From contig JADJPR010000004.1 of the NCBI GenBank assembly GCA_016713135.1, positions 320,227 to 384,226 of the forward strand: a stretch of 64,000 nucleotides of DNA. Reading direction: 5' to 3'. The notes under the pieces were generated by a model. That model had not been told where the DNA came from and ran no database searches. It was given only the letters and a program-made list of their open reading frames with translations. Made by a program: the position numbers and the translations under genes. This stretch comes from Rhodanobacteraceae bacterium (GTDB lineage Bacteria; Pseudomonadota; Gammaproteobacteria; Xanthomonadales; SZUA-5). Positions 22,300 through 31,459 of this stretch are shown here, in pieces (the stretch's first letter is position 1; the number at the start of each line of letters is the position of its first letter).

Positions 22300-23693
22300 G
22301 CTCGCTCAAGCGCGTGCTGCTGGGGTCCTTGCTGTCGACCATCGCAGCCGCGGCGGCGATCAGCGCCGTCATCAGTTACCGCGCCAGCCTGGTTGAGGCG
22401 AATGAGTTGTTCGACGCCAAACTGGCGCAGTCGGCGCGCGTGCTGAGGGCGATGGTCGGACACGACCTCGACCGCCACGAGGCCGAGCCGAAGGCGGTGG
22501 TGGTGCGCGTGCTGGAGCTGGACATCGAAGGCGAGGACGAAGCGCTGGCGACCAGCGAAGGGCATGCCTACGAGACCAAGCTCGCTTTCCAGGTCTACAC
22601 CGAGCGCGAGCGCTTGCTGCTGCGCTCGGAGAATGCGCCGACCAGCGCGCTGGCGCCGCTGAAGCGCGGTTTCGGGCGACACCTGATCGAAGGCGACGAC
22701 TGGCGCACCTTCGTGTTGCGCACCAACGACGGTCACTGGTACCTGGTTGCCGAGCGCGACGACATCCGCAGCGAGCTTGCGCGCGAGATCGCGGTCGGCA
22801 CCGCCTTGCCGCCGCTGCTGGCGCTGCCGCTGATGGCCGGACTGATCCTGGTCGCCGTCGGCTGGGCCACACGTGCGATCAAGCGGGTGGCCGATGAAGT
22901 CGAGCGGCGCCCGGCCGATCGCCTCGATCCCCTCGACGCCGCGGGCGTGCCGCGCGAGCTTTCCGGTCTGGTGCAGGCGCTCAACCGCCTGTTTCGGCGC
23001 GTCGGCGCCGCGCTGGAACGCGAGAAGCGCTTCACCGCCGATGCCGCGCACGAGTTGCGCACGCCGATTTCGGCCCTGAAACTGCACGCGCAGAACCTTG
23101 CCGCAGCACAGGAACCCTGCGAACGTGCAGCCTCTGCGCGCGGCCTGGAGCGCGGGATCGACCGCTGCGAGCGGCTGGTGACGCAGTTGCTCGAACTGGC
23201 GCGGCTGGAGCGCAGCGGCTTGCAACTGGAGGCGCGGCCGCTGGATCTCGCCGTGGTGGTCCGCCAGGTGGTGGCGGACCTTGCGCCGGAGGCGCTGGCG
23301 CGGGAAGTCGAGATCGAGTGCGTGGGCGACGCCGAAGTTCCGGTCGCCGGGGACCGCGTGCTGCTTGCGGTGCTGGCGCGCAACCTGATCGAGAACGCGA
23401 TCCGCCACGGGCCCCAGCGCTCGCTGGTCAGCGTGCGGATGGCGGCCGGCGCCGGACAGGCCTTGCTGCTGGTGCGCGATGCCGGCCCGGGGATTCCGGC
23501 GGAGCAACGGGCGCGGGTGTTCGAGCGCTTCCACCGCGAGGCGCCCGGGACCACGCCAGGCAGCGGCCTGGGCCTGTCGATCGTCAGCCGCGTGGCGGAA
23601 CTGCACGGTGCCCGGGTGGAATTGCTGGATGCGCTGGGCGGCGGGCTGGAAGCACGCGTGCACTTCCCGCCGGTTCAGAGATCGAGCAGGTAG
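22296..23693 (+). CDS. Sensor histidine kinase
   Basis: The 465-residue partner of the upstream regulator. It has a transmembrane helix at about 5-27, a periplasmic sensor to about 165, and a second helix (LPPLLALPLMAGLILVAVGW). A linker then leads to the HisKA domain with phosphoacceptor histidine in ADAAHELRTPISAL. The ATPase domain shows N-box NLIENAIRHG, G1 DAGPGIP and G2 GSGLGLSIV. The layout fits QseC/PmrB-type kinases; the signal is unknown. Its last 19 bases overlap the convergent GNAT gene. Confidence 0.92.
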   Translation: MSSLKRVLLGSLLSTIAAAAAISAVISYRASLVEANELFDAKLAQSARVLRAMVGHDLDRHEAEPKAVVVRVLELDIEGEDEALATSEGHAYETKLAFQVYTERERLLLRSENAPTSALAPLKRGFGRHLIEGDDWRTFVLRTNDGHWYLVAERDDIRSELAREIAVGTALPPLLALPLMAGLILVAVGWATRAIKRVADEVERRPADRLDPLDAAGVPRELSGLVQALNRLFRRVGAALEREKRFTADAAHELRTPISALKLHAQNLAAAQEPCERAASARGLERGIDRCERLVTQLLELARLERSGLQLEARPLDLAVVVRQVVADLAPEALAREVEIECVGDAEVPVAGDRVLLAVLARNLIENAIRHGPQRSLVSVRMAAGAGQALLLVRDAGPGIPAEQRARVFERFHREAPGTTPGSGLGLSIVSRVAELHGARVELLDALGGGLEARVHFPPVQRSSR

Positions 23694-24178
23694 AAACGGT
23701 TGCAGCCGAAGTGCCCGGTCTGCCCCAGCGACTGCGAGATCCGCCGGAATCCGCTGCGCTCGTACAGCGCCTGCGCCTGGTCCATGCCCGTGAGTGTTTC
23801 CAGGTAGCACTGGCGGAAGCCGGCCTCCCGCGCGAACGCCAGGCACGCGCGCATCAGCGCAGCACCGGCGCCGATGCCGCGCAGCGAAGGCAGGAAGTAC
23901 ATCTTGCGCAGCTCGCAGACGCTGCCGTCGCCGCCGGCCAGCGGCGCGATGCCGCCACCGCCCTCGACATGCCCGTCGCGCTCGACCACGAAGTAGCGAT
24001 GCCGCGGCGCGGCATAGGCGGCGCTCATCGCGTCCACCTCGGGATCGTGGATCGCGAAGCCGGGACCGTCGGCGCCGAACTCCGGCATCACGCTGCGGAT
24101 GATCGCCGCCATCGCGGCGTCATCGGCCGCCGAGATCGGCCGGATCTTGAATCTCTCACCGGACATGTCGGAGGCCAT
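23675..24178 (-). CDS. GNAT family N-acetyltransferase
   Basis: This 167-residue acetyltransferase has motif A at FLPSLRGIGAGAALM (acetyl-CoA loop RGIGAG) and motif B at ALYERSGFRRI. The N-terminus FKIRPISAADDAAMAAII is the usual GNAT strand-helix opening. Two close ATG codons (24178 and the one four codons later) are possible. Substrate unknown. Confidence 0.85.
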   Translation of the reverse strand: MASDMSGERFKIRPISAADDAAMAAIIRSVMPEFGADGPGFAIHDPEVDAMSAAYAAPRHRYFVVERDGHVEGGGGIAPLAGGDGSVCELRKMYFLPSLRGIGAGAALMRACLAFAREAGFRQCYLETLTGMDQAQALYERSGFRRISQSLGQTGHFGCNRFYLLDL

Positions 24179-24199
24179 TGATATTGCGGTGTTGAATCC

Positions 24200-24300
24200 G
24201 GAGGGCACGAGGGCAAGAGGGCACGAGGGCACGCGAAAGCGCTCCCTCGCACCGAACTGGCTCTTGCGTGCCCTCGTGGCCTCGTGCCCTCGTGCCCTCC
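24200..24300. repeat. Inverted repeat of GAGGGCACGA units
   Basis: The left arm (24200-24233) has four GAGGGCA-type words in tandem and the right arm (24267-24300) is the reverse complement (CGTGCCCTCGTGGCCTCG and onward). The loop is about 33 bases. It separates cphB from the GNAT gene on the same strand. Confidence 0.8.
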
Positions 24301-24313
24301 AGGCAACTGGCAC

Positions 24314-25126
24314 TCATTCAAGTACCTTGCGCGCGTCGATGTCGTAGCGCATGCCCGGGATCAGGATGTGCAGGCGCACATTGGTGATGCTGACCGCCTC
24401 GCCGTGGCTGGCTTCGGCCATCGTCGAGTGGCGCACCTCGGACGGGTCCAGCACCAGCACCGTGCTGCTGCCGACCACCTCGATGACATTGTCGGGTCCG
24501 ATGAAGGCGGCGGTGTCTTCGTCGATGCCCAGTGCCAGCGCGAAGGGGTTCAGCGCCAGCGCCGTCAGCAAGCGCCCGATGCGGTCGCGCTGGCGGAAAT
24601 GCTGGTCGATCATGATCTTGTTCGACAGTCCGAGACCCGGCGCCAGCGAGACCATCCCGGCGCGCGGCGTGGCGCCTTCCTCGCCGCCGGCAATCATGTG
24701 CGCCGGCATGATCGCGGCGCCCGCAGAAGTGCCGGCGATCGGCATGCCCGTGGCATTGCGCCGGCGCAGCATGCGCGCCACCGGTGTGCCGCCGAGCAAG
24801 GTCGACAGGCGCAACTGGTTGCCGCCGGTGATGAACACGCCGTCGCATTGGCTCAGCACCTTGAGCGCGTCTTCATCCTCGCAGTCCTCGCGACGTGCGA
24901 ACTGCAGCACGCGCGTGTCGCTGGCCTCGAAGCCGGAGAACAGGTCCTGGTAGACACGACCGGCGTCGTCGCGACGCGAAGCGGTCGGAATGATCGCAAT
25001 GGAAGGCCGTCGCCCGCACAGGCGCACGAAGCGTTTGAGGATCTTGGTATCGCCGATCTTGTCCTCGGCGCCGCCGATGGGGATCAGGAAACCACGCGGT
25101 TGATCGAGCACGCTCTTGGCGGGCAC
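24314..25126 (-). CDS. cphB: Cyanophycinase
   Basis: Cyanophycinase cleaves the reserve polymer cyanophycin (poly-aspartate with arginine side chains) to beta-Asp-Arg dipeptides. The 270-residue protein belongs to peptidase family S51. It has LIPIGGAEDK, FITGGNQLRL and AGTSAGAA with nucleophile Ser134, followed by LGLSNKIMIDQHFRQRDR. The GTG start has GGAGG five bases upstream. The synthetase cphA lies about 18 kb away, so the organism can probably both make and use cyanophycin. Confidence 0.93.
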   Translation of the reverse strand: MPAKSVLDQPRGFLIPIGGAEDKIGDTKILKRFVRLCGRRPSIAIIPTASRRDDAGRVYQDLFSGFEASDTRVLQFARREDCEDEDALKVLSQCDGVFITGGNQLRLSTLLGGTPVARMLRRRNATGMPIAGTSAGAAIMPAHMIAGGEEGATPRAGMVSLAPGLGLSNKIMIDQHFRQRDRIGRLLTALALNPFALALGIDEDTAAFIGPDNVIEVVGSSTVLVLDPSEVRHSTMAEASHGEAVSITNVRLHILIPGMRYDIDARKVLE

Positions 25127-25273
25127 GTAGCCTCCGGGGATGCACGTAATCGGTGCAGTATAGCCCCTTGCGTACAGCGGACCTTAACGGGGCCCGTCGA
25201 GTCTGTTGCTCCGGGGCTGGCGCGAGAATTCGCGCCGGATTCCGGTTGTCGGTTCTTGGTGGTTGCTTCGCTG

Positions 25274-25342
25274 CCCACAACCCACAACCCACAACCCACA
25301 ACCCACAATCCTCACAATCCTCACAATCCTCACAATCCTCAC
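25274..25342. repeat. Tandem CCCACAA heptamers followed by CACAATCCT nonamers
   Basis: About five copies of CCCACAA (from 25274) pass directly into about four copies of CACAATCCT (to 25342). The complementary strand reads GGGTTGTGGGCAGCG, the same word as one arm of the hairpin at 16,540. Here the partner arm is missing, so this looks like half of such an element. Confidence 0.75.
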
Positions 25343-25358
25343 AACCCGCCCCGCCGCT

Positions 25359-27962
25359 TCAGCCGTCCATGCGTTCGCGCACGAAGCGCTCGAAGTCCGC
25401 CGGGGGCAGGGGCCGCGAGAAATAGAAGCCCTGCGCGTAGCGGGCGCCGAGTTGCAGCAGGAAATCGCGCTGCTCGTCGGTCTCCACGCCCTCGGCCACC
25501 ACCGACAGGTCCAGCGCGCGGGCCATCTGCAGGATCGCTTCGCAGAGTTTGGCATCGGTGGGGTTGGACGGCACCCCGTGCATGAAATTGTGGCTGATCT
25601 TGATGCCGGCGATCGGCAGCCGCCGCAGATAGCCGAGCGCGCTGTAGCCCTCACCGAAATCGTCGATGCTGATTGCCACGCCGAGTTCGCGCAGGCGGTC
25701 CAGGGTGTGTTCGGTAGCGGGGGCGTCCTCGATCAGCGCGCGCTCGGTCATCTCCAGTTCCAGCGAATGCGCCGGCAATCCGCTGGCCTCCAGCGAGCCG
25801 CGCACGCTGCGCTCGAAGTGCTCGCCGAGGAACTGACGGAAGGAAACGTTGACCGCGACGTGTCCCAGCATCAAACCGCCGTCGTGCCATTCGCGCAGCT
25901 GGCGGCAGGCCTGGTCGAGCACCCAGGCGCCGATACGCACAATGTCCCCGCTGGTCTCGGCGATCGGGATGAAGGTGTCGGGCGGCAGGTCGCCGAGCAC
26001 GCGGCTGCGCCAGCGCAGCAGGGCCTCGGCGCCGATCACGCGGCCGTCGACCAGGTCGATCTTCGGCTGGTAGACGAGGTGGAACTCCTCGTTCTCGATC
26101 GCGCGGCGCAACTGGGTCTCGATCAGCAGCCGCTCCTTGAGCTGCAGCGCGAGCGCCGGCGAGAACATCTGCCAGGTGTTGCGTCCGCGGCGCTTGGCCT
26201 CGTACATCGCCACATCGGCATGGTTGAGCAACTGCTGCGCGTTGAGTCCATCGCTGGGATAGCGCGCGATGCCGATCGAGGGCGTGATCACGAAGTCCTC
26301 GCCGGCATGCCGGAAGGCCTCGGCGAAGGCGCTGCGGATCTGCTCGGCCAGATGCCACACGGACTCGTCGTTCGGCGCGTCGGGCATCAGCACCAGGAAC
26401 TCGTCGCCGCCGAAGCGCGCGATCTGCACCGAGGTTGGCAGGGTGGCCGACAGGCGGCGCGCGGCCGCGACCAGCAGGCGGTCGCCCGCGCTGTGCCCGA
26501 GCAGATCGTTCACCACCTTGAAACGGTCGAGGTCGACGTACAGCAGGGCGGGGCCCGGATGGCCATCGGTCCCCGCCAGCGCCGTCGCAAGGTTGGCGAG
26601 GATGGTGTCGCGGTTCAGCAGGCCGGTCAGCGGATCGGTCTGCGCCTGCCGCCGCAAGCGGTCTTCCTCGAGCTTGCGCGCGGTGATTTCCTGGATCGTG
26701 CCGGTCAGCTGGTAGGGCACGCCGTGGCGGCTCTGGGCGTGCCCGAGCACGCGCACCCACATCATCCGGTGCGAGGGGTGATTGACCCGCACCTCGATGT
26801 CCAGCGGCGTGCCGTCGCGTGCGGTACGCGCCACCGCGGCGTCGAGCCGTGGCCGGTCGCCCGCCACCAGCATCGGCGTCAGCCCGTCGGTCCCCACCGG
26901 ATCGGCTGGATCCCGGCCGAGCAAGCGATACAGCGCGTCGGTCCAGTACAACTTGCGTTGCTTGAGGTCGAAGGTCCAGCCGCCGATGCGTGCCAGCGCC
27001 TGCACCTCGTCGAACAACTCGGCGGCGCGCTTCAGCTCGGTGACGTCGCTGAACAGCGAAATCAGCTGGAACGGGCGCTCCTCGCCATTGCGGAACTGCG
27101 GCACTACGCTGATCGACACCCAACGGCCAATGCCGCTGCTGCGCTCGACCAGGCCGAGCACCGTGGACTCGACCTGCTCGCCGGTGCGCACCGCACGCAA
27201 TACCGGGTTGTCGGCCCATTCGATCGCTTGCCCGTCGCCGTCGTACAAGTCCCAGGTGGCCAGGCTGATTCTCGAATCGAGCACGTCCGACGGCAGTCCC
27301 AGGATGCGTTCGGCGGCCGCGTTCAGCGACAGCACCCGGCCGTCTCCGTCATGCACGATGACGCCCTTGTCGACAGCGCCAAGCAGCGCGGCGTAACGCT
27401 CCTCGCTGGCGCGCAGCTCGCGCTCGGCGCGCAGGCGTTCGCTGATGTCGCGGGCGATCGCCACCACCAGCTTGCGATCCTCCTCGTAATAGGCACGTGA
27501 GTGCACCTCGACCGGGATCAGTTTGCCGCTGCTGTTGGTGTTGGTGGTCTCGACGATGGTGCTCTGCGCCACGTCCAGCGAGTCCCAGATCCGGTCCATG
27601 TGATCAGGTGGCAGGCTGGGATTGAGGTCATGCACCTTGCGCTTGCGCAGTTCCTCGCGCGACCAGCCAAACAGGCGTTCGGCGGCGTGGTTGGCGTCGA
27701 CAATGTCGCCGTTGCGATCGATCAGCGTGATGGCGTCCGGGGCAGCGTCGAACACGCCGCCATAGCGCGAGACCGCCGAGCGACCAAGGCGCAGAAGTTC
27801 GCCGATGCGGCGCGCGATCTCGGCCAGGTCCTCGGCCCCGAGGCCTCCCTGCTCAGCCTTGCTGCGGAGGTCCACGAGCCAATCGAGCAGGCCGCGCGCG
27901 ATGCCATCGACCGCGGTGCGCCGGGAGACGAAGGACGATCCGGTCGACATCGAAGCATCCAC
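25359..27962 (-). CDS. Multi-PAS GGDEF-EAL protein
   Basis: An 867-residue soluble c-di-GMP turnover protein. After a helical N-terminus come three PAS-like segments (about 65-175, 180-315 and 320-440; for example VFDAAPDAITLIDRNGDIVD). The GGDEF domain has an intact active site, RFGGDEFLVL. The EAL domain has GAEALLRW, VNVSF, LEMTE, IDDFGEGYS and VAEGVET, so both synthesis and hydrolysis residues are present. GTG 27962 is the longest start; an in-frame ATG lies four codons later. No membrane segment is seen, so sensing is probably cytoplasmic. Confidence 0.92.
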   Translation of the reverse strand: MDASMSTGSSFVSRRTAVDGIARGLLDWLVDLRSKAEQGGLGAEDLAEIARRIGELLRLGRSAVSRYGGVFDAAPDAITLIDRNGDIVDANHAAERLFGWSREELRKRKVHDLNPSLPPDHMDRIWDSLDVAQSTIVETTNTNSSGKLIPVEVHSRAYYEEDRKLVVAIARDISERLRAERELRASEERYAALLGAVDKGVIVHDGDGRVLSLNAAAERILGLPSDVLDSRISLATWDLYDGDGQAIEWADNPVLRAVRTGEQVESTVLGLVERSSGIGRWVSISVVPQFRNGEERPFQLISLFSDVTELKRAAELFDEVQALARIGGWTFDLKQRKLYWTDALYRLLGRDPADPVGTDGLTPMLVAGDRPRLDAAVARTARDGTPLDIEVRVNHPSHRMMWVRVLGHAQSRHGVPYQLTGTIQEITARKLEEDRLRRQAQTDPLTGLLNRDTILANLATALAGTDGHPGPALLYVDLDRFKVVNDLLGHSAGDRLLVAAARRLSATLPTSVQIARFGGDEFLVLMPDAPNDESVWHLAEQIRSAFAEAFRHAGEDFVITPSIGIARYPSDGLNAQQLLNHADVAMYEAKRRGRNTWQMFSPALALQLKERLLIETQLRRAIENEEFHLVYQPKIDLVDGRVIGAEALLRWRSRVLGDLPPDTFIPIAETSGDIVRIGAWVLDQACRQLREWHDGGLMLGHVAVNVSFRQFLGEHFERSVRGSLEASGLPAHSLELEMTERALIEDAPATEHTLDRLRELGVAISIDDFGEGYSALGYLRRLPIAGIKISHNFMHGVPSNPTDAKLCEAILQMARALDLSVVAEGVETDEQRDFLLQLGARYAQGFYFSRPLPPADFERFVRERMDG

Positions 27963-28042
27963 GACCTGCGCGCTGGACTGACGCGTAGGCTATCCCGAAT
28001 CGATCCCCGGGGGCGCGGGTCGTGACGACAAAATCCTGCGGA

Positions 28043-28942
28043 TCAGGTCGGGTCGCGCCAGGCGCGACCGACTTTGCTGCCGGTCTCGCGCCCCAGTTCC
28101 TCGCTGATCCAGCGCCCGGTGGCCACCAGGCGGCCGAGGTCTATCCCGGTCTCGAGGCCCAGTCCGTGCAGCAGGTAGACCACGTCCTCGCTGGCGACGT
28201 TGCCGCTCGCACCTGCCGCATACGGGCAGCCGCCGAGGCCGGCGACCGAGGCATCGACCACCCGCACGCCGGCTTCCACGCAGACCAGCACATTCGCCAG
28301 CGCCTGGCCCCAGGTGTCATGGAAATGCACCGCCAGGGCCGCCATCGGCACCTCGGCCGCGACCGCGCGAAGCATCGCGCGTGCCTTGCCCGCGGTGCCC
28401 ACGCCGATGGTGTCGCCAAGCGAGATCTCGTAACAGCCGGCCTGGTGCAGGCGCGTCGCCACGCGCACCACATCGCCCAGCGGCACCTCGCCCTGGTAGG
28501 GGCAGCCGAGCACGGTCGACACATAGCCGCGCACCTTGACGCCGTCGGCGCGCGCGCGTTCGATCACCGGCAGGAAGCGCTCGATCGACTCATCGATGCT
28601 CGCATTGATGTTGCGCCGGCTGAAGGCTTCCGAGGCCGCGGCGAACACCGCCACCTCACGCACACCGACCGCGCGCGCGCGCTCGTAGCCTTGCAGGTTC
28701 GGCACCAGCACCGGAAAGGCGACACCTGTCCGCGCCTCGATGCTGCGGTAGACCTCGGCCGCGTCCGCCATCTGCGGCACCCACTTCGGGCTGACGAAAC
28801 TGGTGGCCTCGACGGTCCTATGTCCGGCTGCCACGAGGCGTCGGATCAGTTCGATCTTGGTCGCGGCAGGCACCTGCCGCGCTTCGTTCTGCAGGCCATC
28901 GCGAGGTCCGACTTCGACCAGGCGGATCAGGTTGTCGCTCAT
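28043..28942 (-). CDS. Hydroxymethylglutaryl-CoA lyase
   Basis: The enzyme splits HMG-CoA to acetyl-CoA and acetoacetate in leucine degradation. The 299-residue protein opens with VEVGPRDGLQNE and has EATSFVSPKWVPQM and AVHFHDTWGQA (metal histidines). The catalytic-cysteine signature is AGLGGCPYAAGASGNVASED. The length is standard. No other leucine-degradation gene is adjacent. Confidence 0.94.
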   Translation of the reverse strand: MSDNLIRLVEVGPRDGLQNEARQVPAATKIELIRRLVAAGHRTVEATSFVSPKWVPQMADAAEVYRSIEARTGVAFPVLVPNLQGYERARAVGVREVAVFAAASEAFSRRNINASIDESIERFLPVIERARADGVKVRGYVSTVLGCPYQGEVPLGDVVRVATRLHQAGCYEISLGDTIGVGTAGKARAMLRAVAAEVPMAALAVHFHDTWGQALANVLVCVEAGVRVVDASVAGLGGCPYAAGASGNVASEDVVYLLHGLGLETGIDLGRLVATGRWISEELGRETGSKVGRAWRDPT

Positions 28943-29019
28943 GGGCTTGGGGCGGGTGGGCGTTGATCCCGGATGGTGGGGATTGGCGCGCGGGAGTGCA
29001 AGGGTTGCCGGACGCGATC

Positions 29020-29412
29020 TCAGCCGCTGCGCCAGCGCACCGGCACCCACCACAGGGTCAGGACAACGGCGAGCCCGAACACCGTGTAGACCCATGCAAG
29101 GACGTCCAGCGAAGCCTCGACGAACACCAGTTCGGCGAGCCAGTGGGCGATGAACTGGTCGCCGTGGTCGGCCTGTCCGGCGGCGCGCCGCAACTCGGCT
29201 TCCCAGACCGTCAGTGGGCACAGCTGGTCCAGCCAGGTCTGGGCAACCACGAAGACGATGAGTGCGAGGTGCGTCAGGCGAAACCACGGGCGACGCACCC
29301 ACGCCCAGGTACGCCATGCGCCGATCCAGGTCAGGGGCAGTGCGAACACAATGAAGGCGATGATGAATGCATGGCCGACCAGGATCAGATCGGCCAGCAG
29401 CGCGGGACTCAT
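29020..29412 (-). CDS. DUF2784-type membrane protein
   Basis: A 130-residue membrane protein of the DUF2784 type, with hydrophobic helices at about 5-28, 45-62 and 105-125. It has family-like text: LILVGHAFIIAFIV, WIGAWR.WAWVRRPWFR, and LCPLTVWEAELR. Its ATG is preceded without any stop by the pepP frame, so in the given sequence pepP reads straight into it. The separate-gene reading (ATGA overlap) is preferred. Function unknown. Confidence 0.8.
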   Translation of the reverse strand: MSPALLADLILVGHAFIIAFIVFALPLTWIGAWRTWAWVRRPWFRLTHLALIVFVVAQTWLDQLCPLTVWEAELRRAAGQADHGDQFIAHWLAELVFVEASLDVLAWVYTVFGLAVVLTLWWVPVRWRSG

Positions 29413-30774
29413 GCGGCCTTGCGCGCGGGACGTCGGCGCGAGGGGGGGTGGGCGGGCCGCTGCGGCCGCGGCCATGGCCGCCTCGATGGCATCGATGTCC
29501 TTGACCACATCCGCCGTCAGCACCTCCGGACCGTTGCGCGTGACCAGCACATCGTCCTCGATACGCACGCCGATGCCGCGCCAGCGCGCGGGGACATCCT
29601 TCAGATCCGGCGAGATGTACAGGCCAGGCTCGACCGTCATCACCATGCCCGGCTCGATCAGCCTGGGCTGGCCGTCGATGCGGTAGTCGCCGACGTCATG
29701 CACATCCAGGCCGATCCAATGGCCGGTCTTGTGCATGTAGAAATCCTTGTAGCGCTCGTCCTTCAGGTTCTTCGCCAGCGAGCCCTTCAGCAGGCCAAGC
29801 CGGATCAGGCCTGCGGTCAAGGTCTTCACCGCGGTGTCGTGGACATCATTCCAATGACGCCCGGGGCGCGCCTGATCGATGGCGGCAATCTGCGCGTCCA
29901 GCACCAGTTGATAGATCGCACGCTGCTCCGGGGAAAAGCGGCCGTTGACCGGGATGGTGCGCGTGATGTCGCTGGCGTAGCACGCAAATTCCGCGCCGGC
30001 ATCGACCAGCAGCAAGTCGCCATCCTTCAGCTCGCACTGGTTGGCGCGGTAGTGCAGCACGCAGGCATTCGCGCCGCCAGCGACGATCGGCTCGTAGGCG
30101 GGCACCGCGCGGTGGCGGCGGAAGGTGTGCAGGATCTCCGCTTCGATTTCGAACTCGGTCATGCCCGGCTGGCAGATCGCCAGCAGGCGGGTGTGTGCTT
30201 CGGCGGCGATCTGCGCTGCGCGGCGCATCAGCTGAACCTCGCCGCGACTCTTGAACAGGCGCAGCTCGTGCAGCAGGAAACCTAGCGCGATGATCTCGTG
30301 CGGCGCCCGTGCGCCGCGGCGCACCTCGGCGCGCACGCGGTTGATCCAGCCGAGCACGCGCAGGTCGAATTCCGAATCGCGCCCGAAGTGGTAGTAGACG
30401 CGCTCGCGACCCTCGACCAGGCCGGGCAGGATGTCGTCGATGTCGGCGATCGGGAAGGCGTCGTCGACCTGCAGCGCGGCCGGTGCCTGCTCGGGGCCCA
30501 GGCGCGGGCCGTCCCACTGCTCGCGCGCGCGGTCGCGCTCGCGGCAGAACAGGATGCTCTCGGCAGCTTGCCGACCGGGAACCAGGACCAGCACCGACTC
30601 GGGTTCCTCGAAGCCGGTCAGGTAGACCAGGTCACTGTCCTGGCGGTACGGGTAATGCGCGTCGTTGTTGCGGATGCGTTCGGGTGCCGCGGGCACGATG
30701 ACGATCGCGCCCTCGCCGGCGAGTTCCATCAGTTGCCGGCGGCGCCGGCGGTGCTCGGCGGTGCTGACGCTCAT
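29409..30774 (-). CDS. pepP: Xaa-Pro aminopeptidase, apparently fused to next gene by a G7 run
   Basis: Aminopeptidase P removes N-terminal residues preceding proline. The metal ligands are all visible: VDAGAEF, SDITR, GHWIGLDVHD, VEPGLYI and IEDDVLV. As printed, the frame continues into the DUF2784 gene (584 codons to 29020). If one base of the C7/G7 run at 29442-29448 is removed, the tail becomes basic (SRRRPARKA). It then ends with TGA overlapping the next ATG as ATGA, the same junction as upstream with UPF0149. About 454 residues are then expected. ATG 30774 is firmly placed by that overlap. Confidence 0.92.
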
Positions 30775-31337
30775 GCGCTGCCCGCCATGCCGGCGGTCGC
30801 AGCCGCTGGTGCGCGCAGATCGCTGCGCAACAGCAGCGCGGCCACGCGCGCGAACTCGGTCAGTTCGGCGAGTGCGGTTTCGTCGACCTCGCTGTCCTCG
30901 TCGTGGCTGACCGCGGTGCGCGCGATTTCGAGCAGGTCGCGCAGGACCTCGCGGCCGTCCTCGGACAGCTTGCGTTCGTCGGCAAAGCCGCCCAGGCCCA
31001 AGCCTCCGACGAATCCCTGGCACCACTGCTGCAAGGCTTCGGTCCGCTCGGCTACCGGCCGCTCGGGGTCCGGCAGCAGCGGCGCGAAGGTGTATTCGTC
31101 GCTTTCCAGCTCGCGGTGGCTGTGCTGCACCAGGCCGGCGATGGCGGCGCGGTGATGCGCATCCGCTTCCGAATCCAGCAGCGTCTGCAGCGAGACCGCT
31201 TCGAGGAACTGCCGGATGTTCTGGCCACCGGCGCACAGGTATCCGCACAGGCTGCCGTGCAGATCGGAGGCGCCGATGCCCGCATTCAGCGAGCGCAGCG
31301 CGGCGACCAGTTCATCAAAATCGGGTGCGTTTTCCAT
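30771..31337 (-). CDS. UPF0149 (YgfB/YecA-like) family protein
   Basis: A 188-residue helical protein of the UPF0149 family. It has LHGSLCGYLCAGG, WCQGFVGGLGLGG and the C-terminal DETALAELTEFARVAALLL. In many gammaproteobacteria this gene directly precedes pepP, as here, where the stop and pepP start overlap (ATGA). Its biochemical role is not established in general. Confidence 0.9.
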   Translation of the reverse strand: MENAPDFDELVAALRSLNAGIGASDLHGSLCGYLCAGGQNIRQFLEAVSLQTLLDSEADAHHRAAIAGLVQHSHRELESDEYTFAPLLPDPERPVAERTEALQQWCQGFVGGLGLGGFADERKLSEDGREVLRDLLEIARTAVSHDEDSEVDETALAELTEFARVAALLLRSDLRAPAAATAGMAGSA

Positions 31338-31459
31338 CTGCGGGCCTTCGGAGTGACGCGCAATTCTATGCCAGCACCGCGTGCCTGCGCAGATCTCGGG
31401 AATGCGTCCGCGCGCGCGTCGTGGCGCATAGAATGCGCGTGAGGGGAAAGAGGCCATCG

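Noticed and set aside
31338..31459. Possible 6S RNA upstream of the UPF0149 gene
   Set aside because: The spacer is about 120 bases, shorter than 6S RNA, and no matching fold was seen.
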